Positions 54,499-63,656 are shown, counted from the first letter of the stretch. The stretch is 64,000 nt of DNA from Streptomyces ferrugineus (GCF_015160855.1 NZ_CP063373.1:4216001-4280000), one strand, 5' to 3'. A program made the numbers and translations. Notes: a model not told the origin generated them from the sequence alone.

Positions 54499-54768
54499 AT
54501 GCCCAGCCACGACCAGATCAGCCGCTTCTACGGGCTGCCGATCACCCCACGGATGATCGACGCGTCCGAGGAGCGGCTGACCTTGGCCCTGCTGGAGGCG
54601 CTTCAAGAAGGCCTGATCAGGGCCTTCCCCGGATACCGTCGTCGGGTGTGGTGCCACCACGTGCCGGACCAGGCTCGCAGGGACTACGGGGCCTTCACCT
54701 TGGTAAGCACGAGGTACGGCGGCTCGTCCGGAGCGCGGAACTCCACCGTCCCTCGGCCGCTCGGGTAG
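54499..54768 (+). CDS. Small hypothetical protein, possibly 3'-truncated
   Basis: This 89-residue frame starts at ATG 54499 with GAAGAGGAG upstream and good codon bias to about 54680 (FYGLPITPRMIDASEERLTLALLEAL). It then runs 85 bp antisense into the lipoprotein gene. The N-terminal 60 residues look real but match no family I know. The frame may once have been longer. Confidence 0.45.
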   Translation: MPSHDQISRFYGLPITPRMIDASEERLTLALLEALQEGLIRAFPGYRRRVWCHHVPDQARRDYGAFTLVSTRYGGSSGARNSTVPRPLG

Positions 54769-55082
54769 AGCTGAACGCCTGTGACCTTGCGGAGTCCGCC
54801 ATCCTTGATGTCCAGCATGATGAAGTCGCTGGACGTGTCACTGCTGATGTACTCCCACTGGCCGCTGAAATCGTCAGGGCTGGAGGAATCGTCCGTCGAC
54901 ACGTCAGTGGCGGAGAACGTCCCGTCGGAATCGAGCACGATCTCGCCGCCGGTCGCGTCGTTGTGGTACACGCCGGGCAGTTCGTCGGGGTCGACTGAGC
55001 CCATGCCCATACACCCTGAGATGAGTAGCGCGGAAGCGGTCAGGGCAGCGACCAACCACCGTCCACCGGTCCTCTTGCGCAT
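54684..55082 (-). CDS. Small lipoprotein of unknown function
   Basis: This 132-residue protein has a signal peptide with lipobox LLISGCMG, then an acidic Ser/Asp-rich domain (ELPGVYHNDATGGEIVLDSDGTFSATD, WEYISSDTSSDFIML) resembling small calycin-like lipoproteins. ATG 55082 overlaps the stop of the preceding truncated gene by 1 nt, so it was translated as the second gene of a unit now broken by insertion. It may now be poorly expressed. Confidence 0.7.
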   Translation of the reverse strand: MRKRTGGRWLVAALTASALLISGCMGMGSVDPDELPGVYHNDATGGEIVLDSDGTFSATDVSTDDSSSPDDFSGQWEYISSDTSSDFIMLDIKDGGLRKVTGVQLYPSGRGTVEFRAPDEPPYLVLTKVKAP

Positions 55083-55305
55083 CACGGCCCCAGCGTAACG
55101 TTGAACTCGATGACCTGGGTCTTGGGTGACATCGGCCCCGAGTTGCCGACGATCTTGTCGACGAGCGAACCGACGGTGTCGCTCCACAAGTCCGTGTACC
55201 CGATGACGGGCGGGCGGGTCGCGGACGCGATGTCCGACTCGTTGCAGGCGGTGTAGCCGTCACACTCGTCACGCCCAGCCAGGAACCTCAACAAGATCGT
55301 GTTAC
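55082..55305 (-). pseudogene. Truncated gene, C-terminal 70-odd residues only
   Basis: The minus-strand frame ends ECDGYTACNESDIA...GYTDLWSDTVGSLVDKIVGNSG...VIEFNVTLGP and is coupled to the lipoprotein gene. Upstream the sequence changes to IS630-type DNA at about 55306-55325 with no start codon. The family is not identified; two Cys and a likely secreted fold are visible. Confidence 0.6.
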
Positions 55306-55366
55306 GAGCTCTTATTGATCCGAAACGGTAGGTGTTCGGGTCGTTGATCCCTGCGTGAGTTAACTG

Positions 55367-55796
55367 GTGGGGGACGCAAGGCAGTTGTCGCCGTCGGCGC
55401 AGGAGGCCCTTCGGCTGCGGGCGGTGGCCGCGTTGGCGGCGGGCCGGACTCGTGAGGGTGTCGCGGCGGTGTTCCAGGTCTCGCTCAAGGCCGTGGACAA
55501 CTGATGCGTGAGGTGGCCGGCCGGCGGGCGTGAGGCGCTCGTGGCCCAGCCGCGTGGGCGCCGGGTCGGTGACCATCAGGTTCTCGACGAGGTCGAGCAG
55601 CAGGCCATTTGGCAGGCCGTGCTGGATCACCGTCCCTGTGACCTGGGTCTGGCTGGACAGCTGTGGACACGTGCCGGGGTAGGGGACCTGATTGCGAAGC
55701 CGTACCGGGTGCGGCTGACCGAGCAGGGGGTGGGTGGGCAAGTACCTGCGCCGCTGGGGCCTGCCCTTCCAGCGCCCGGACAAGCGGGGCGCAAGC
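55367..55796 (+). mobile_element. IS630-family transposase remnant
   Basis: The reading LSPSAQEALRLRAVAALAAGRTREGVAAVFQVS is the IS630 N-terminal helix-turn-helix. A TGA at 55502 replaces an expected Trp; the frame continues REALVAQPRGRRVG...DLGLAGQLWTRAGVGDLI, then shifts frame near 55735 (KYLRRWGLPFQRPDKR) and ends. The DDE catalytic half is absent. The following 55797-56090 has no frame I can assign. Confidence 0.8.
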
Positions 55797-56090
55797 CACC
55801 CACCCCGTCGCGGCGGCGTCCAGGCAGGCGAGCGCAGCAGCGACCAGCGCACTCGGCCTGGGGTCGTCCGGCCGGTCAGGACCGCCCCCCCCGCCGGCAG
55901 GCGTACGCGGAGATGCCGCCGACCAAGGCGTTCCTGTTCCTCACCTTCCTCGGCGGAAACCACACCAGCTACTGGAGCGAAGGCCGGTGCGCCGACTGCC
56001 GGGCTGTTCGGCGCACCGCGCCACTGGACTGCTCGCCCCTCGAAGGTCGGATCATCCCGGTGAGCGGTGCCACGGCCTGAGGGCGGTTGG

Positions 56091-56273
56091 TCAGGAGGCC
56101 GGGTGGTCCGTCGCGTCGTCGCGCGTGAGGTAGCGGTGGAGCAGCAGCGCGAACACGCCCGCCGCGATCGGCAGCGTCGTGGCCACGATGCGCCGGATGC
56201 CGGCGTCGCCGGTCTGGTCGTAGAGGAAGCCCACCGCGGCGCCGGTGAAGGCGGCCCAGGCCGCGACGCGCAC
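56091..56273 (-). pseudogene. Truncated membrane-protein gene, C-terminal 60 residues
   Basis: The minus-strand frame reads AAWAAFTGAAVGFLYDQTG and TTLPIAAGVFALLLHRYLTRDD, two hydrophobic segments, and stops at 56091. Its 5' part is cut off by the IS1380-type element at about 56274. There is no start codon; the family is unknown. Confidence 0.55.
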
Positions 56274-57650
56274 TACCCGGGCAAGGTGCTCCTGGACCTC
56301 GCGCTGGCGGTCGCGCTCGGCGGAGACTGCCTCGCCGACGTCGCACTGCTGCGCTCCGAGCCGGCCGTGTTCGGACCGGTGGCCTCCGACTCGACGGTCT
56401 CCCGCCTGATCGACACCCTCGCCACCGCCGGGAAGGCGCTGACCGCGATCCGCGCGGCTCGGGCCGAAGTCCGCAGCCGCGTCTGGAAGTTGGCTGCAGA
56501 TCGGACTCCGGACGCCGACGGGCGGGAGATCATGGACCTGGACGGAGTGCTGGTCATCGCGCACCCAGACAAGCAGGACGCCGCCCCGACCTGGAAGAAG
56601 ACCTACGACCACCACCCGCTGATGGGGTGCGTCGACCACGGACCGGGCGGAACCGGTGAGCCGGCGGCGGCCCTGCTGAGGCCGGGCAACACAGGCTCGA
56701 ACACGGCCGCCGACCACATCAGTGCCGCCCGCCTCGCCCTGGCCCAGCTGCCGAAGAAGTACCGGCGCGGGCGGCGGACCCTCATCCGTTGCGATTCCGC
56801 AGGCGGCACTCACGAGTTCGTTGCCTGGCTCGCCCAGCGCGGGCGCTGGTTGTCCTACTCGGTCGGCATGGTGATCACCGAGGTCCTCCACAGCCATGTG
56901 CTCAAGATCCCGGCATCGGCCTGGACCCCGGCCGTCGAGACGGACGGCGAGGTCCGCGACGGCGCCTGGGTCGCCGAACTCGCCGGCGACGTCCTGGACG
57001 GCTGGCTCAAGGGCATGCGGCTGATTGTCCGCGGGGAAGGGCCTCATCCCGGTGCCCAGTTGAGGATCACGGACGTTGACGGCATGCGGATCACCTGCTT
57101 CGCCACGAACACCCCCGACCGGCCGATCGCCGAGCTCGAGCTCCGCCACCGGCTGCGGGCCCGCGCGGAGGACCGCATCCGGGCCGCGCGTTCAACCGGC
57201 CTGCGCAACCTGCCCCTGCATGACACCGCGCAGAACCAGGTCTGGCTGGAGATCGTTCAGGTCGCTTTCGACCTGCTGGCCTGGATGCCCATGCTCGCCC
57301 TGACCGGCAAGGCCCGGCTCTGGGAACCGCGCCGCCTGCGGCTCCGGCTGTTCACCGCCGCCGGCCAACTCGTCACCACCGGCCGTCGCCGCATCCTTCG
57401 CCTCGCCCGCCACTGGCCCTGGACCAGCGAGATCACAGATGCTCTTGAACGGCTCGCGCTTCTGCCGAACCCCGGCTGGACAGCGTATTTCGCCTGTCCC
57501 TACGAGAAGAGGACCCAGCCCGGGGCAGTGGAACCCGGCGCCCACCCGACGCGACACTCGGGCCGTCCGCATGCCCGCCATCAACCACAGAAGGCGAAAC
57601 GGTCCATCGACTCAGTCGGCAGACCGTCATGCAAGATCGTTAATGTTTAA
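56274..57650 (+). mobile_element. IS1380-family transposase, 5'-truncated
   Basis: About 458 residues match the IS1380 (DDE) transposase from its internal GKVLLDLALAVALGGDCLAD to LPNPG, and then run on to TAA 57648. DDE-region segments include IMDLDGVLVIAHPDKQDAAPTWKKTYDHHPLMG and RTLIRCDSAGGTHEFVAWLA. The first hundred or so residues and the left inverted repeat are missing, so it should be inactive. AT-rich sequence at 57626-57650 probably marks the right end. Confidence 0.85.
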
Positions 57651-57786
57651 GTATTGGATTATCTGGAAACGATAACACGAGATCATATCTGATTAATCTT
57701 GCCAATTTCTGCACGAGTGAATCGTCGGCTAAGGCTGGAGCGCTACACTGTCTGCTCAGTCACGAAAAGGCATGACAGGGGGGGAA

Positions 57787-58629
57787 ATGGGTGGCTCGAA
57801 AATCAAGCCGGATTCGCCCGAGAGGCTTTCAGGAAACGATACGGGCAGGGATCGAACTGGATTCTTGGGCAATATCGTTGGGGTCACTGGAATTATTGTA
57901 ACGGTCACCAGTAGTGCTATTACGATTGCAGACACATGGACTGGAGTCGAGTGGCGTAGGGTATTTACCGGGCTTGGCGTGTTTGTCGTCGCTGCCGGAA
58001 TCTATCAGCTCATGAAGGCTTGGCGGAATCGAAACGTCATGCGGATCATGCTGGCCGTCACTGCCGCATTGTTGGGCTCTTTCTTGACGGGCCTGTCCGT
58101 TGGGCAGCTTTCGGCTGAGGGAGGAGAAAGAGGGCCGGACGGAGCCGCAGGCAGCACTTCCAAGCCTCAACCCACGTCTTCATCCGAGTCAACTGCTCCA
58201 TCCCCTTCAGGGGTCGAGTCCACCCCTCCCGAGGAGCCATCTCTACTCCGTTCGACGAATGGGAATCCCATTACGTGGAACAGCGGCTACGGAATCGACC
58301 TTGATTCGGATGACGGGGATTGGGGTATTGGTCAGGGCGAGGAAGGTCGGGATCTCTACTGGTGGGGAGGGTTGAATTACGGGCTCGGCATCGCCTCGGG
58401 AAGCCAGATGGCGATCGTTTCCGGAGGCCCGGATATCGGCAAGTGCAGGAATGCGACCGACCTTCAATCTGCGATCAAGAAGGATGAAATCCGGGATGGA
58501 ATTTCTTTCTGTGTCCTGTCGACAACCGAAAATCACGTCGCATGGGTCACCGTTGCAGATTTTTCGGATTCGAAACGCAAAATGAAGCTCGAAATTACCG
58601 TGTGGGATGCGGGCCTGACTGTCTCGTAA
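57787..58629 (+). CDS. AT-richer membrane protein with extracellular C-terminal domain
   Basis: This 280-residue protein starts at ATG 57787 behind AGGGGGGG; ATG 57772 is in frame but poorly placed. Hydrophobic segments lie at about 28-50, 58-76 and 87-107. A Ser/Pro/Thr linker follows, then a C-terminal domain (ITWNSGYGIDLDSDDGDWGIGQG, DLYWWGGLNYGLG, ISFCVLSTTENHVAWVTVADF). Codon use (ATT, GAA, AAT, TCG) and base composition are unlike the neighbours, so recent transfer is likely. The 57651-57771 stretch before it is AT-rich and probably holds its promoter. No family is recognised. Confidence 0.65.
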   Translation: MGGSKIKPDSPERLSGNDTGRDRTGFLGNIVGVTGIIVTVTSSAITIADTWTGVEWRRVFTGLGVFVVAAGIYQLMKAWRNRNVMRIMLAVTAALLGSFLTGLSVGQLSAEGGERGPDGAAGSTSKPQPTSSSESTAPSPSGVESTPPEEPSLLRSTNGNPITWNSGYGIDLDSDDGDWGIGQGEEGRDLYWWGGLNYGLGIASGSQMAIVSGGPDIGKCRNATDLQSAIKKDEIRDGISFCVLSTTENHVAWVTVADFSDSKRKMKLEITVWDAGLTVS

Positions 58630-58806
58630 ATGAGGTCTTTCAGGGTGCCTACTGATCGGGTGACGGGCTAGGGTCCCGGCAAAGTCGTCTGGCAGCCCTG
58701 CAACGTGGGATTTGTGGGTGAGTGAGGTACGCGGGCGTGTTCCGGTCCGGGGGGAGTGGGCCCGGGACGCGGGGGCGGCGGCCATGAACCAGCTGCAGCG
58801 GGGGCG

Positions 58807-59100
58807 GTGGACGAGTCGACTCTGCGGCGCCTGTTCCGCGGCTGGACGCGTACCGCCTTGACGCGCTCCTGGGGGCCCTGGGCGGCGACGAGTGCGCGCT
58901 CGTCGCGGGTCAGCGGGTGATCGCGGTCGACGGCAAGAGCGTGAGGGGCGCACGCGGCGGTGACGCCTCGGCCCCGCACCGGGTCGCCGCGCTCGCGCAT
59001 GGCTCGGGAGCGGTACTCGGCCAGGTCTGTGTGCGTGAGAAGAGCAACGAGATCCCCGCGGCCCGCGCACTGCTGGAGACACTCGACATGGACGGGGCGG
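58807..59100 (+). mobile_element. ISAs1-family transposase fragment
   Basis: VDESTLRRLFR in one frame continues, after a frameshift near 58838, as LDAYRLDALLGALGG...VIAVDGKSVRGARG...HGSGAVLGQVCVREKSNEIPAARALLETLDMDG, the ISAs1 DDE region. It breaks off at 59100 at the IS5-type element. The 58630-58806 stretch upstream has no identifiable gene. Confidence 0.8.
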
Positions 59101-59146
59101 CATGTTTGGCCGTGGCTCGGTCCTCAGGTGGCTCGTTGAGCTGTGC

Positions 59147-59844
59147 ATGGTGAGGGCTGGGGCGCGTGAGTTGATCGTGGCGGAGTACCGGATCACTGGG
59201 CTGGCGTCGAATGTGATCGGTGAACTGATCGGCGAGGTCGGGCCGTTGTGGCACGAACAGCATCAGGCCCGGCTCACGGCTCGATCGCGGCAGCGTGCTG
59301 TAGGCGCCGGGGCGAAGCACGGGCTCGTCTTCGTCGACCGGCTGCTGGCCACGCTGGTGAGTCTGCGCCATGGCACTACCCACGACGTGCTGGCCTGCTG
59401 GTTCGGTGTGGACCGCTCGACCATCACACGGGCTATCGGCGAGGTGCGGCCGCTGCTGGCGCAACGAGGCTGCACCGTCGCGCCGGGCATCCGGCTGCGG
59501 ACACTCGTCGAGGTCGTCGAGCACCTGGGTGCCGATGGTCGGACCGGGATCATCGACGGCACGGAGATCCGTGTGCGACGCCCCGCTGCAGCCCGGCCCG
59601 GCCGGGCAGTTGCGCGGACATCACCCAGGCCCGACAGCTCGGACTGGCCAAGCTCCTGGCCGACAGCCCGTTCATAGAGATCCTCGCGGATGCCGACGCA
59701 AGGCACACTCCTCACGGCGCATCTATGTCGAGCACGGCATCGCACATTGGGCGGCGCGAGCACATGAGCGACATCGTCCAAGCCGTCGCCGGACTGCTCT
59801 CACACCAACGGTCCGCCAGCCTCTCCCGCGGCTTTCGAGGGTGA
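59147..59844 (+). mobile_element. IS5-family transposase pseudogene
   Basis: It starts ATG 59147 and reads ELIGEVGPLWHEQHQARL, DVLACWFGVDRSTITRAIGEVRPLL and GIIDGTEIRVRRPAA. After a deletion/frameshift near 59600 it continues in another frame as CADITQARQLGLAKLLADSP, loses a further block, and ends HIGRREHMSDIVQAVAGLLSHQ. It is a non-functional copy. Confidence 0.82.
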
Positions 59845-60115
59845 ACACCGTCAGTGCCGTAGACCTCGACGTGCCACGGCCAACCAGCACGAGGTCGTTA
59901 GTTCCACGTTCACAGCGAAAGACATGACCAAGTAGACGAGCGCCCGCTCGGCTGCCGGCGCTCGCTGAGGAAGGAGGCAGCGTGATCTGCGGACTCGTCG
60001 CGCGGGTTCCGTGCACGCCGGCGGCCGCCTCGGGTGTGCACGCGATGTGCACGTGGTCATGTCCGACGGGGCTGCCGCGCAGGTCCGATCAGTGCCAGGG
60101 AGTGGAAGGACGTTC

Positions 60116-60159
60116 CCGGCAGGACAGTTCGTTTGTGCCGGTGGCGGCCTGGGCCTGAG
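60116..60159 (+). repeat. 44-bp direct repeat, right copy
   Basis: This is identical to the last 44 bp of the GH43 region (40923-40966), with no AbfB coding sequence before it. It is a candidate right attachment site of the island. Confidence 0.9.
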
Positions 60160-60190
60160 TCGCGCCCACGCCGGGGGGCCGCGATGTTCC

Positions 60191-60205
60191 ATAGGAACTC
60201 CCTAT
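60191..60205. promoter_or_regulatory. LysR-type palindrome ATAGG-AACTC-CCTAT
   Basis: It has the same core as the operator between lysR and sdhC (13693-13709) and lies 121 bp before the SDR start. The LysR protein at 62543-63445 is the likely reader. Confidence 0.5.
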
Positions 60206-60261
60206 AGCACCTCCTGCAATTCAGTCTTTGCCTCTCGTTCTTTTCCACTCGTACCGTGAAA

Positions 60262-60296
60262 CCGCTCGACGAAGTGATCCACCTTTCGTCGAGCGG
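60262..60296. promoter_or_regulatory. 12-bp inverted repeat before the SDR gene
   Basis: Arms CCGCTCGACGAA and TTCGTCGAGCGG flank an 11-nt spacer and end 29 nt before the SDR ATG. It is a candidate operator or 5'-UTR hairpin. Confidence 0.5.
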
Positions 60297-60325
60297 ACAA
60301 TTACGCGATCGAGAGGACCGGTGGC

Positions 60326-61102
60326 ATGACCACAATGCAGAACGGGTCGGAAACGCGAGAACTCGCGGGAAAGCGCGCCCTGGTCACGGGTGGTTCTCGT
60401 GGAATCGGAGCGGCCGTCGTGCGGCAGTTCCTGGACGCGGGCGCCGAGGTGCTCACGACCGCCAGGTCGGCGACCAGCACGGTGCCGGAGGGGGCCGCCT
60501 TCGTGGCGGCCGACGTGCGGACACCGGCCGGGGCGGAGAAACTCGCCGCGGCCGCGCAGGAGCTGCTGGGCGGGGTGGACATCGTGGTCCACAACGCGGG
60601 TGGGGCGCGACCTCACGCGGGCGCCTCGGACATCCCCGCCGAGGAGTGGCAGGACGCGCTGGACCTGAACTACCTGGCGGCGGTGCGGCTGGACTCGCTG
60701 CTGGTATTGGGGATGCGGGAGCGGCGCTCAGGGATGATCGTGCATGTCTCCTCGGCCGCGGTCCTGACCCCGATAGGACCGTTCCTGCACTATGTGGCGG
60801 CGAAGGCGGCGCTGGAGACCTACAGCCGGGGACTGTCCCTGGAACTGGCTCCGTCCGGAATCCGGGTCAACACCGTGACTCCCGGCAGGGTCGCGACCCC
60901 CGGCGGGGAGGCGACGCGGGAGGAATGGGCGCGCATGAACGTGGCGCCGAGCCAGACCAACGCCGACGACACCACCCCGCTGGGGCGCGACGGTCAGCCC
61001 GACGACATCGCCCACGCGGTGCTTTTCCTCGTGTCCGACCGGGCGAGCTGGCTGACCGGAAGCAATCTCGTCGTGGACGGCGGCGAATTCCCCAGGGGGT
61101 GA
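60326..61102 (+). CDS. Short-chain dehydrogenase/reductase
   Basis: This 258-residue classical SDR has TGGSRGIG cofactor motif, VHNAGG, catalytic Ser in VHVSSAAV, YVAAK (Tyr-Lys) and NTVTPGRVATPGG. ADVRTP suggests the normal acidic NAD(P) loop. The C-terminus LTGSNLVVDGG is typical. It is not contiguous with another biosynthetic gene, and the substrate is unknown. Promoter-side palindromes suggest LysR control. Confidence 0.92.
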   Translation: MTTMQNGSETRELAGKRALVTGGSRGIGAAVVRQFLDAGAEVLTTARSATSTVPEGAAFVAADVRTPAGAEKLAAAAQELLGGVDIVVHNAGGARPHAGASDIPAEEWQDALDLNYLAAVRLDSLLVLGMRERRSGMIVHVSSAAVLTPIGPFLHYVAAKAALETYSRGLSLELAPSGIRVNTVTPGRVATPGGEATREEWARMNVAPSQTNADDTTPLGRDGQPDDIAHAVLFLVSDRASWLTGSNLVVDGGEFPRG

Positions 61103-61151
61103 CGCCGCCGGCATTCCACGGGACGGGTCGCGCCCGATGGGTGGGGCATTT

Positions 61152-62201
61152 TCAAGAACGGTCCGAGTCGTTGATCCGGTGCACCAGGTCGAGGACCGAC
61201 GCCACACCGTCCGGGCCGCCGACGGACAACCCGATCTCGAACTTGCGGACGCCGCGCGAGCGCAGCGTCTCGATCCTGGTCCGTACGTCCGCCTCGCTAC
61301 CGGCGATGAGGAACCGGTCGCGCAGGTAGTCCCAGACCCCGAGGTCCATCGCGGCCTCGATGTACTCCTGCCTTCGCGCAGTCGACTGGTGTCCGTGCTG
61401 TGAGAGGTCGTACAGCTCGCCGAGCTTCCTGACCCCCTCCTGGAACTCGGCCGGGACGAGCTTCGACGACATGTCGAATCTGGCGAAGTGGTGTGACAGG
61501 GACGCCACGATCCAACCGGCGTCGGTCACCGCGCGATCCGAGTCGCTGTTGATGCTGATCGCGCCGGTGTTCCAGACGAGGTCGATGGCGTCGGGATCCC
61601 GGTTCGCCTGCTCGGCCCCTCGCCGCACCACGTTCATCACTTCACGGACGACGTCCTCGCTGTAGCCGAGCCCGATGAAGATGCCGTCCGCCCTCTGGGC
61701 GGCCAGTTCGAGCGATCTCAGCCCGTGAGCCGCCAGGTAGACGGGCACCTTCACGCCCGGTTCCCGCTTCAGCCGCAGATCCGCGTCGCGCCAGCGAGCC
61801 CGGCCGTCACGCAGCAGATCCCGGACACACGTCACGTACTCCCCGAGGTCCCGCAGCGTCGCCGCGCGCCGCGCCAGGTTGTACACCCCGCTGTCGCCCG
61901 TGCCCATTCCGAGGAACACGCCGCCTTGAGCGACTTCGGCGAGGCTGGAGATCGCTCGCGCGGTCACCACCGGGTGCCGGGTCACCGGATTGGTGACCGC
62001 GACCCCGAGGGGCACCGTCGAAACGCACTGTGACAACACCCCGAGCGTGGTCCAGCAGTCCGGGAGCCCGGCCGGTGAGTCCCACACCCCGATCTGGGCC
62101 GCGCCGTGTGACTCCGCCCGCGTGGCCGCCGCGACCGCCTCCGCCACGGATCCCGCGCCGATGTTGACCTTGATCTCGATCGGACGCCTGCTGGCCTTCA
62201 C
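61152..62201 (-). CDS. LLM-class oxidoreductase, F420-dependent type
   Basis: This 349-residue luciferase-like TIM-barrel has AAQIGVWDSPAG, VPLGVAVTNPVTRHPVVTARAI, GGVFLGMGTGDSG and VPVYLAAHGLRSLELAAQRADGIFIG, the pattern of F420-dependent reductases of the MER family. GTG 62201 is preceded by GGAGGT. It is convergent with the SDR gene and downstream of lysR on the same strand. Confidence 0.88.
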   Translation of the reverse strand: MKASRRPIEIKVNIGAGSVAEAVAAATRAESHGAAQIGVWDSPAGLPDCWTTLGVLSQCVSTVPLGVAVTNPVTRHPVVTARAISSLAEVAQGGVFLGMGTGDSGVYNLARRAATLRDLGEYVTCVRDLLRDGRARWRDADLRLKREPGVKVPVYLAAHGLRSLELAAQRADGIFIGLGYSEDVVREVMNVVRRGAEQANRDPDAIDLVWNTGAISINSDSDRAVTDAGWIVASLSHHFARFDMSSKLVPAEFQEGVRKLGELYDLSQHGHQSTARRQEYIEAAMDLGVWDYLRDRFLIAGSEADVRTRIETLRSRGVRKFEIGLSVGGPDGVASVLDLVHRINDSDRS

Positions 62202-62542
62202 TGGGGGACCTCCTGGTGTGTGTCGGGGCCCGCCAGCCGTACGCAGCGCCCACGGTGACGAGTAGGCGGGCCACCCTCCGTTGCCGGTGCGACCCGGTCG
62301 ACTCGGGAGACCACGATGTCGTGGTCCCCAGCTCGGTACTCATCCATCACGGTACTTCTACCAGGTCAACGCGCCGTGCAGCACGGGTATCCCGTCTGCC
62401 GCACGCATCCGCGGCCAGGGGGGAGACGGTGGGCCCGAGTCCCGGCCGCCGTCGCCGAGAGCCGTCACGGACCCTCGTGGGTGCTCAACGGCCCGCTCGT
62501 CCCCCGCCCTGCGGCCGTTCCGGAGCCGGCGGAACCACCCGC
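62202..62542. other. 341-bp gap between lysR and LLM genes
   Basis: No reading frame has support on either strand. It should carry the lysR 3' end signal and the LLM promoter, but no clear -35/-10 pair or hairpin was found. Confidence 0.5.
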
Positions 62543-63445
62543 TCAAACAACTCCCTGAAGTGGCGTCCAAGTGGCCTCGGACCAGGTCTCCTTACGCAGG
62601 AGTTCGAGCAGGGCCGCCTCCGCCGGACCCGATCCGGGCCGGACCACGGCGATGACCGGCCGGGACACCACCGGCAACACCGGGCGGGCGAGGTGCTCGT
62701 AGCCGAGCGGCACCGCGGAGGCCGGGACGAGCGTCACCCCCAGCCCGTGGGCGGCCCAGCGCACGGCCGTCGCCGTCTGGGACACGCGGGCGGCCGTGGT
62801 CGGGGTCGGATCGTTGCCCCGCATCACGTCCAGCAGCACGCCGTCGAGCGCGCTGTCGCGGTCGAACCTCACCCATGACTCGCCCTCCAGGTCGCGCAAC
62901 TCGACCCGGTCCGCGGCGAGTTGCCGGTGCCCGGCGCCCAGCACCACGACGAACTCCTCGTCGCCGAGGTGGTGGGCGTCGGAAGGGGTCCGCTTGCACG
63001 CCGCCATCAGGGCGAGGTTCAGTACGCCCTGGCGGCACAGCCGCTCCAGTTCGGCGGAGCTGGGCTCCTCGAAGACGGTGACCTCCAACCGTGGGAAACG
63101 GCGGCGCAGCGCACCCAGCGCGCCCGGGAGCTGCCGCGTGCCGAACCCCATCTGGACCGAGACCACCAGCTCGCCCACCAGGTCGTCGGCACCGGCCCGC
63201 GCGGTCGACCTCGCCCGCCGCGCCGCGCTCACCGCGACCTCCGCCTCCCGTAGAAACGCGCGGCCGACCACGGTGGGCACCAGTCCGGTCGGCGTGCGGG
63301 CGAACAGCTCCACACCGAGTTCCCGCTCCAGTCCGCGGATCTGCTGGGACACCGACGGCTGAGCAACGCGCAGCCGCTCCGCCGCGGCCGTCACCGAGCC
63401 CTCCTCGGCAATGGCCAGGGCGTACTCGAACTGACGAAGGCTCAT
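62543..63445 (-). CDS. LysR-family transcriptional regulator
   Basis: This 300-residue protein has the HTH MSLRQFEYALAIAEEGSVTAAA with recognition segment AQPSVSQQIRGLERELG and a LysR effector domain from about residue 92. The recognition segment is almost identical to that of the sdh-linked LysR (AQPSLSQQIKALERELG). It probably controls the SDR and LLM genes. The start at ATG 63445 has GGGAGGGG upstream. Confidence 0.9.
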   Translation of the reverse strand: MSLRQFEYALAIAEEGSVTAAAERLRVAQPSVSQQIRGLERELGVELFARTPTGLVPTVVGRAFLREAEVAVSAARRARSTARAGADDLVGELVVSVQMGFGTRQLPGALGALRRRFPRLEVTVFEEPSSAELERLCRQGVLNLALMAACKRTPSDAHHLGDEEFVVVLGAGHRQLAADRVELRDLEGESWVRFDRDSALDGVLLDVMRGNDPTPTTAARVSQTATAVRWAAHGLGVTLVPASAVPLGYEHLARPVLPVVSRPVIAVVRPGSGPAEAALLELLRKETWSEATWTPLQGVV

Positions 63446-63590
63446 CGACTCCCGTCCCCTCCCCGCGGCGGACCGGGCATCGCCGCCGTAGTCGTCGTAG
63501 CAGCAAGTAACCCGGTTCCACCGGCGGAGATTCCCGTGGACCGGCCACGGGCCCGCGTGGCTGCCTCGGGACTGACCCCCGCACGAGCAG

Positions 63591-63627
63591 CGCGCCCCCG
63601 CTCCACCAGTGGTGGAGCGGGGGCGCG
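63591..63627 (-). terminator. 17-bp perfect terminator hairpin
   Basis: Arms 63591-63607 and 63611-63627 pair perfectly around AGT, 29 nt beyond the stop of the carbohydrate-binding protein gene on the minus strand. Confidence 0.8.
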
Positions 63628-63656
63628 TTCACGGCGTGCTGCCGGTGGTGATGATC

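Larger units (their letters stand above)
59845..60325. other. Island right boundary and SDR promoter region
   Basis: These 481 bp without a gene hold, in order, unassigned sequence (59845-60115), the right 44-bp repeat (60116-60159), an ATAGG-N5-CCTAT palindrome (60191-60205) and a 12-bp inverted repeat (60262-60296) just before the SDR gene. Confidence 0.8.

Noticed and set aside
40967..60115. An integrase or excisionase gene for the putative island
   Set aside because: No tyrosine- or serine-recombinase motifs were recognised. All recombination enzymes seen are IS transposase remnants.
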